NCBI GenBank assembly: GCA_029204225.1
Contig: CM055102.1
Coordinates: 44,958,484-45,022,483 of the forward strand
Origin: Diphasiastrum complanatum
Taxonomy: Eukaryota; Streptophyta; Lycopodiopsida; Lycopodiales; Lycopodiaceae
Direction of reading: 5' to 3'
DNA length: 64,000 bases
Position 1 is the first letter of the stretch. Each line of letters starts with the position of its first letter. Below, piece after piece: positions 59,680 to 64,000 of this stretch. Made by a program: the position numbers and the translations under genes. The notes under the pieces were generated by a model. That model worked only from the letters and a program-made list of their open reading frames with translations, had not been told where the DNA came from and did not search any database.

Positions 59680-60145
59680 ATTATGCGCTTCCCATTGTTA
59701 GTGCCAAATTCTTCATTCTTCAGATAACCCCACCAGTGTTAGCGCCAAATTCTTTAATTAACCCTAATTCTTTAGTGCCAAAATCTTCGTTCTTCAGATA
59801 ACCCTACCATTGTCAGTGCCAAATTCTTTAGATAACCCTAATTCTTCACTGCCGGATTCTTCATTCTTCAAATAACCCTACCATTGTGATAACCCTAATT
59901 TTTCAATCTTCATTCTTCAATATAACCCTACCATTGTCAGTGCCAAATTCCAAATTCTTCAAATAACCCTACCATTGTCAGTGCCAAATTCCAAAATCAG
60001 TGGCTTTTCGTCAGTGCCAAATTCCAAATTCTTCAGATAACAAAATGAGTTTTCTTCATATAACAGTGCCGAATTCCAAATTCTTCCATAACCCTACCAT
60101 TGTCAGTGCCAAATTATTCCAAATTCTTCACAGTGGCTTTTCTTC
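59680..60145. repeat. Degenerate minisatellite with ATAACCCTA words
   Basis: Units combine CATTGTCAGTGCCAAATTC, CAAATTCTTCA and ATAACCCTACCATTG in variable order, with at least seven CAGTGCCAAATTC-type units. ATAACCCTA resembles plant telomere/telo-box words. The array ends about 440 bp upstream of the SufC start codon. Confidence 0.8.
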
Positions 60146-60370
60146 AAATAGCACAATGGCTGAAAAGCTTTGGTGCAATGTAAGGGCCCTTGGGGCTTTT
60201 AGGTATATTTTGAGGGGGTTTGGATGGGGGTCAGAGTGGTAGTAAGATGCCCATTGCGTAACAAGAAAGTTCGGGCGGGCATCCGTCTCGCAAGCGCGAG
60301 CATTTACACTCATCATTTTCCATAAAACCCAGTGTGAAGGATCTAAGCCTTTACCGGGACCCCAACTGCT

Positions 60371-60376
60371 TATAAA
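60371..60376 (+). promoter_or_regulatory. Candidate TATA box of the SufC gene
   Basis: TATAAA lies 215 bp upstream of the ATG in a locally GC-richer, coding-strand leader context (CTGCTTATAAACC). A transcription start about 30 bp downstream would give a leader of roughly 180 bp. This is by position only. Confidence 0.4.
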
Positions 60377-60585
60377 CCTAAAGGAATCGGCACTTCGCGT
60401 CGCTTTGCTTATGGGTTTATTTCACAAGCGCACACGTGCTGCTCGAGGACCAGCTCTGGCTCAGTCTTCGTCGAATATTGCTCCTTCTGCCTCCCTTTGT
60501 CTTCTTCTTCCTCGCTTTTCAATAGAAATTGCTCTCTTCGTCTTCCTCACACAGAAACAGAGAGAGCGAGCGAGAGCGAGAGAGT

Positions 60586-63500
60586 ATGTCGCTTGCTCGT
60601 CTTCTCCCTGTTCCGTCCTGCTCCTCCTCGGCCTGCGCTGCTGCCCATACCTCGCCCTCGCCATGCCTCGCTCCTCTGGGACAGCAGAGAATTGAGCTGT
60701 GCAGTGAGGCCACACACATCCGTCACACACACTCTGCACCATCCAGAGTAAGCAGGAGGGCTTGTCGGAGAGCTGTAGCGTCAGCTAGTGCCACTCACCC
60801 CGACGCTGCTGTAGCTTCGAGTTCGTCGGAGGATCTGCCCAAAGTGCTTCTCGAAGTAAAAGGGCTGAGGGCAGTGGTTGCGGATACTCGAAATGAGATT
60901 TTAAAGGGTGTTGATCTCACCGTTCGAGAAGGGGAGGTTTGTTATATTCATTTTCATTTTCATTTTTGGGCTGATCGTTTGTTTTTTTCCTGAATGGGAT
61001 TATGTGGTGGGAATGGAAGCACATGCGAGCTGCTATGACACGTTTGAACACAATTGTTCGTGTGTTTGAGAATCGTACAGAAGATAGGCTAACCAGCTGC
61101 TAAATTACAATGCGGTATATTGATAAATATTCTTGTGTCAAGGGCATCGGATTTTACCTACCTCTCCTTCTACCTAGAGGTTCCTATGCTTCCTCTTGTT
61201 GCCGGTTTGTAACAGTTCTAGCAATAGGGTTGACAATCAAGCGCAGAGGGTTGAGTTTTTTTTTCACGCACAGGAAGAAAACAGAAAGTGAAAGTGTTGT
61301 ATAATATTAACATCTGCTCTTGATTTGGGTTGCATGTTTCATGCGTAACAACAATGCAAATATAAAAATTTGTCCAATATTCACAATTCACCATGCATTG
61401 TGCAAAAATGGACTCTTTTGAGAGGAATGTTCAACACAGGACTCCAAGCTTTGTCTAGATTGTGCCTATTCGGTGCAAGACGTTGGTTGCAATTCAAAAT
61501 ACTTTTGCTTCGCCCAGATTCAAACATACAGTATATGCAAAAATGCTTTGCATTTGCACTGAGACCACAACCGTACATGCATTTCAAGGTCTTCAAATCA
61601 GCAGCTAGGTGCCATTCTATAGTAAAGTTTTCTCCTTTAACACTGAGCAATTTGTCGTCATGTACTTGGTTACTAGAAAGAGTGAATGCAAAGTGTTTTG
61701 TTGGAAAAATGCTGATTTGCCTTGGTAGTTGGTCCTCTGGTGGTTTATTGAATTAGCTGGTAATTCATCAGTAGTAACGTCTGTATGCATAAGCACTGGC
61801 TTTTTCTAGTCTCAAGAGGAATTTTGGAGCTCATTATTTTGGTTTTAGGTTATCTAGGTAAGAAACATGTGGCTTGTTAGCAAAAGTTTGGGGAAAAGCA
61901 AGACCATTATAGACTCCCAGCTACCAAGCTTCCATGATTTTGGACTTAATGATAAATGCTCCTTTTGAAGTGAAATTAAAGGTCTAAATGATGATGTTTC
62001 GAGACTTCGCAGTTTTTCATTCAAATAGTGTTGGTTGACAATCAAGTCATAGGAAGCTGACTGCTTTTCAAGACCTTTTGCTGTTCTTTACAGCTCAAGA
62101 GTCCATAACATGCTTTCTGAAACAAACAAAAAAACATGGTTAGTTACTTGAGGTTATTGAAGTTCTTGCATTCATGTTGTCCATCTCCAGTCACCAGTAT
62201 GATTGTATATTCATGAACACGAGATTTGAAATGATGTGTCCTTAAAAAGTTCACACATGTTTGATGTGTGCAGATTCATGCGATCATGGGGATGAATGGC
62301 TCAGGAAAAAGCACTTTGTCAAAAGTAATTGTTTGAACCCACTTATCAAGGTTCAGGCCTAGTTTGCTTCTGCTTTCAATTGAACTTTCTAATTCAGAGC
62401 AGTATGGCATGCTTGGCAGCAACATTTTATTGTGATTGCCTTCCTCCACTGATGCAAAATTGTAGCACTGGTTCAGGAACACGTATTCACAGACATGATT
62501 TCTGTAACCTATTTCTATTAAAAGTATTTGGAAGCCTACACTATGAATATTGTAATTACAGGGATCTGTACTTCTCTTTGTTATTTATGCAGGAGGAATT
62601 TGTGTATTTAGCTTTGATTCCTTATAGTTGATGCATTCTGTGCCAAGTACACTTGTATCATCTCTACATCGTCATTGCTAATTCGGTCTTGTATATTCTG
62701 TAGACCTATGAACCTAGTCTTTTCTGTGACAGGTACTTGTAGGGCACCCGGATTATGAAGTTAGTGGAGGGACAGCCATTTTCAAGGGAGAAAATTTGTT
62801 TGAGAAGGAACCAGAGGAAAGGAGCCATGCTGGCCTTTTCTTAAGCTTCCAATCACCTGTAGAAGTCCCAGGAGTAAGTAACATGGAATTTCTGCGAATG
62901 GCTTGCAATGCGCGACGTGTTTTTAAGGGTCTTCCCGAGCTTGGCCCTCTTGAGGTTCGGGTCCACTTTCCCTATTGTGTCTGGTTGGCAGACGTGTTGT
63001 ATCAACTATTGTTAATAGCATACAAAATAACATCAATGCTAATGTAGTCTCTTAAAACAGTTCTAACCTTTCACCTTCATGCTTTTGGAGCATCGAGCAA
63101 GTTGAACAGGTAAGAGTATGATTTCCTTTCAGGGAGAGTACGTAAAGAGGGTTAATGTCAATATATAGCTTTTAGTAAGCATTACCATGTAATAGGCGTT
63201 GGTTGCTTTCAAGCAGTGGGCCCTCAACGTTTATTTTTACCACCTGAATGAGACACCCATTTGTTTCTCGAGCACAATTTGGCTGCTCATAAATTTTTTT
63301 ATTTCTTTTTCTTTTCTCTGGATGTGTCCAAAATTTGAATCGCTTGCATGTGATGCTTTTCTCGAATTCTGTTTCAAATTCGGATTGCAATCCCTTGAAT
63401 TGAAATATGTAGAAACAGTTGAGAATTCAGTTAGTTTCAGACTGTGAAAGTCTTGGTGGGGTTTGATGGTAGGCTCTTCTGGTACTTGCAGTTTTATGGT

Positions 63501-64000
63501 TTTTTATCACCAAAACTTGCGGCTTTGAACATGAATCCAAGCTTTTTGGATCGCAACGTGAATGAAGGATTCAGTGGCGGTGAGAAAAAGCGCAACGAGA
63601 TTTTGCAACTTGCGGTGCAGTTTTTTCCCAAGCACAGATGTGTTTGTTATAATGTAGTTTTGAGATGAGCTGCTGCTCTGTTCTGTATTTACATTAGTAT
63701 CCATGTTTGGTACTTATATGCGCACCTTCTTGTACAATTTTTATGGATGCTGAATTAGAAAAGCTAGAAATGTAGGAACTTTCGGTAACTGATGTAAATT
63801 GTAGATCTGGATCAGGGACATATGCTCAGTTCCTGCAATTTATAGAGCTCCCTGCATGTTGGACAGGTTTTGGAGGCTGATCTGGCAATTTTGGACGAGA
63901 TTGACTCTGGACTGGACGTTGATGCCCTGCGTGATGTTGCGAGTTCTGTAAATGGTCTTCGCAAATCTAGTAACGCCGTTGTGATGATCACCCACTATCA
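60586..64000 (+). CDS. ABCI6: Plastid SufC-type ABC ATPase (ABCI6), 5' part
   Basis: Exons are 60586-60936, 62274-62324, 62733-62954, 63492-63614 and 63867-64000 (runs off the window). All introns are GT/AG and all junctions are phase 0. Residues 1 to about 75 are rich in Ser, Ala and Arg, a likely plastid transit peptide. The ATPase follows: Walker [10 protein letters not shown] (123-131), Q-loop [12 protein letters not shown] (about 170-181), ABC signature [11 protein letters not shown] (235-245), Walker B and D-loop [11 protein letters not shown] (256-266), and H-loop MITHY (289-293). All catalytic motifs are intact. In plants this protein works with SufB and SufD in the plastid SUF scaffold for Fe-S cluster assembly. 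Roughly 45-50 C-terminal residues are expected beyond the edge. Intron 1 is 1337 bp. Confidence 0.95.

Noticed and set aside
60461-60742. Minus-strand frames over the SufC first exon
   Set aside because: They are antisense to the transit-peptide exon and GC/CT-rich by composition.

Overview
This window looks like a gene-poor, repeat-dense nuclear segment of a land plant. The evidence is split genes with GT/AG introns, a plastid-targeted SufC gene, a telo-box ribosomal protein gene, LTR retrotransposons primed by initiator tRNA-Met, and long (GA)n tracts. A Penelope-like reverse transcriptase and a diverged transposase of Mutator type make a non-flowering lineage (fern, lycophyte or gymnosperm) more likely than an angiosperm. 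That placement is inference; no species is recognised.

Three host genes can be supported. (1) An intronless BPS1/BYPASS1-like gene lies at 13327-14259 (+). (2) Ribosomal protein eL42 (L44/L36a) lies at 35516-37189 (-). It has five exons, the first coding only the ATG, and encodes exactly 105 residues. (3) The 5' 294 codons of a plastid SufC/ABCI6 gene lie at 60586-64000 (+) in five exons and run off the right edge. These genes act in unrelated processes and do not form a cluster.

The rest is mobile DNA in layers. 1.5-4.1 kb: decayed Mutator-type transposase. 5.1-9.1 kb: copia element 1 (-), truncated in RT, with an LTR carrying CACACGTGTG palindromes. 10.5-13.2 kb: (GA)n tracts and a GC-rich island beside the BPS1-like gene. 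18.2-20.0 kb: gypsy RT and integrase pieces. 20.0-25.7 kb: copia element 2 (-), with all domains present but frame-broken. 25.9-26.4 kb: long foldback. 27.2-31.2 kb: a GA-bounded repeat split by copia element 3 (+). 32.7-33.4 kb: Penelope-like RT (-). 38-48.5 kb: a nest in which copia C (-) is split by copia A (+), A is split by LTR element B, and an 805-bp inversion scrambles the A/B junction. 48.5-56.8 kb: two copies of a gypsy LTR plus leader, a gypsy gag, and a gypsy RT/RNase H fused to a copia RNase H.

The most interesting small system is an 87-bp tRNA-like SINE. Three copies are present. Two sit back to back in one gypsy LTR and share the same 13-bp target, while the paralogous LTR in this window keeps the empty site. 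The third copy, about 8.4 kb away, is identical to one of them and has perfect 15-bp target-site duplications. Coordinates of truncated elements are approximate where no terminus is visible.
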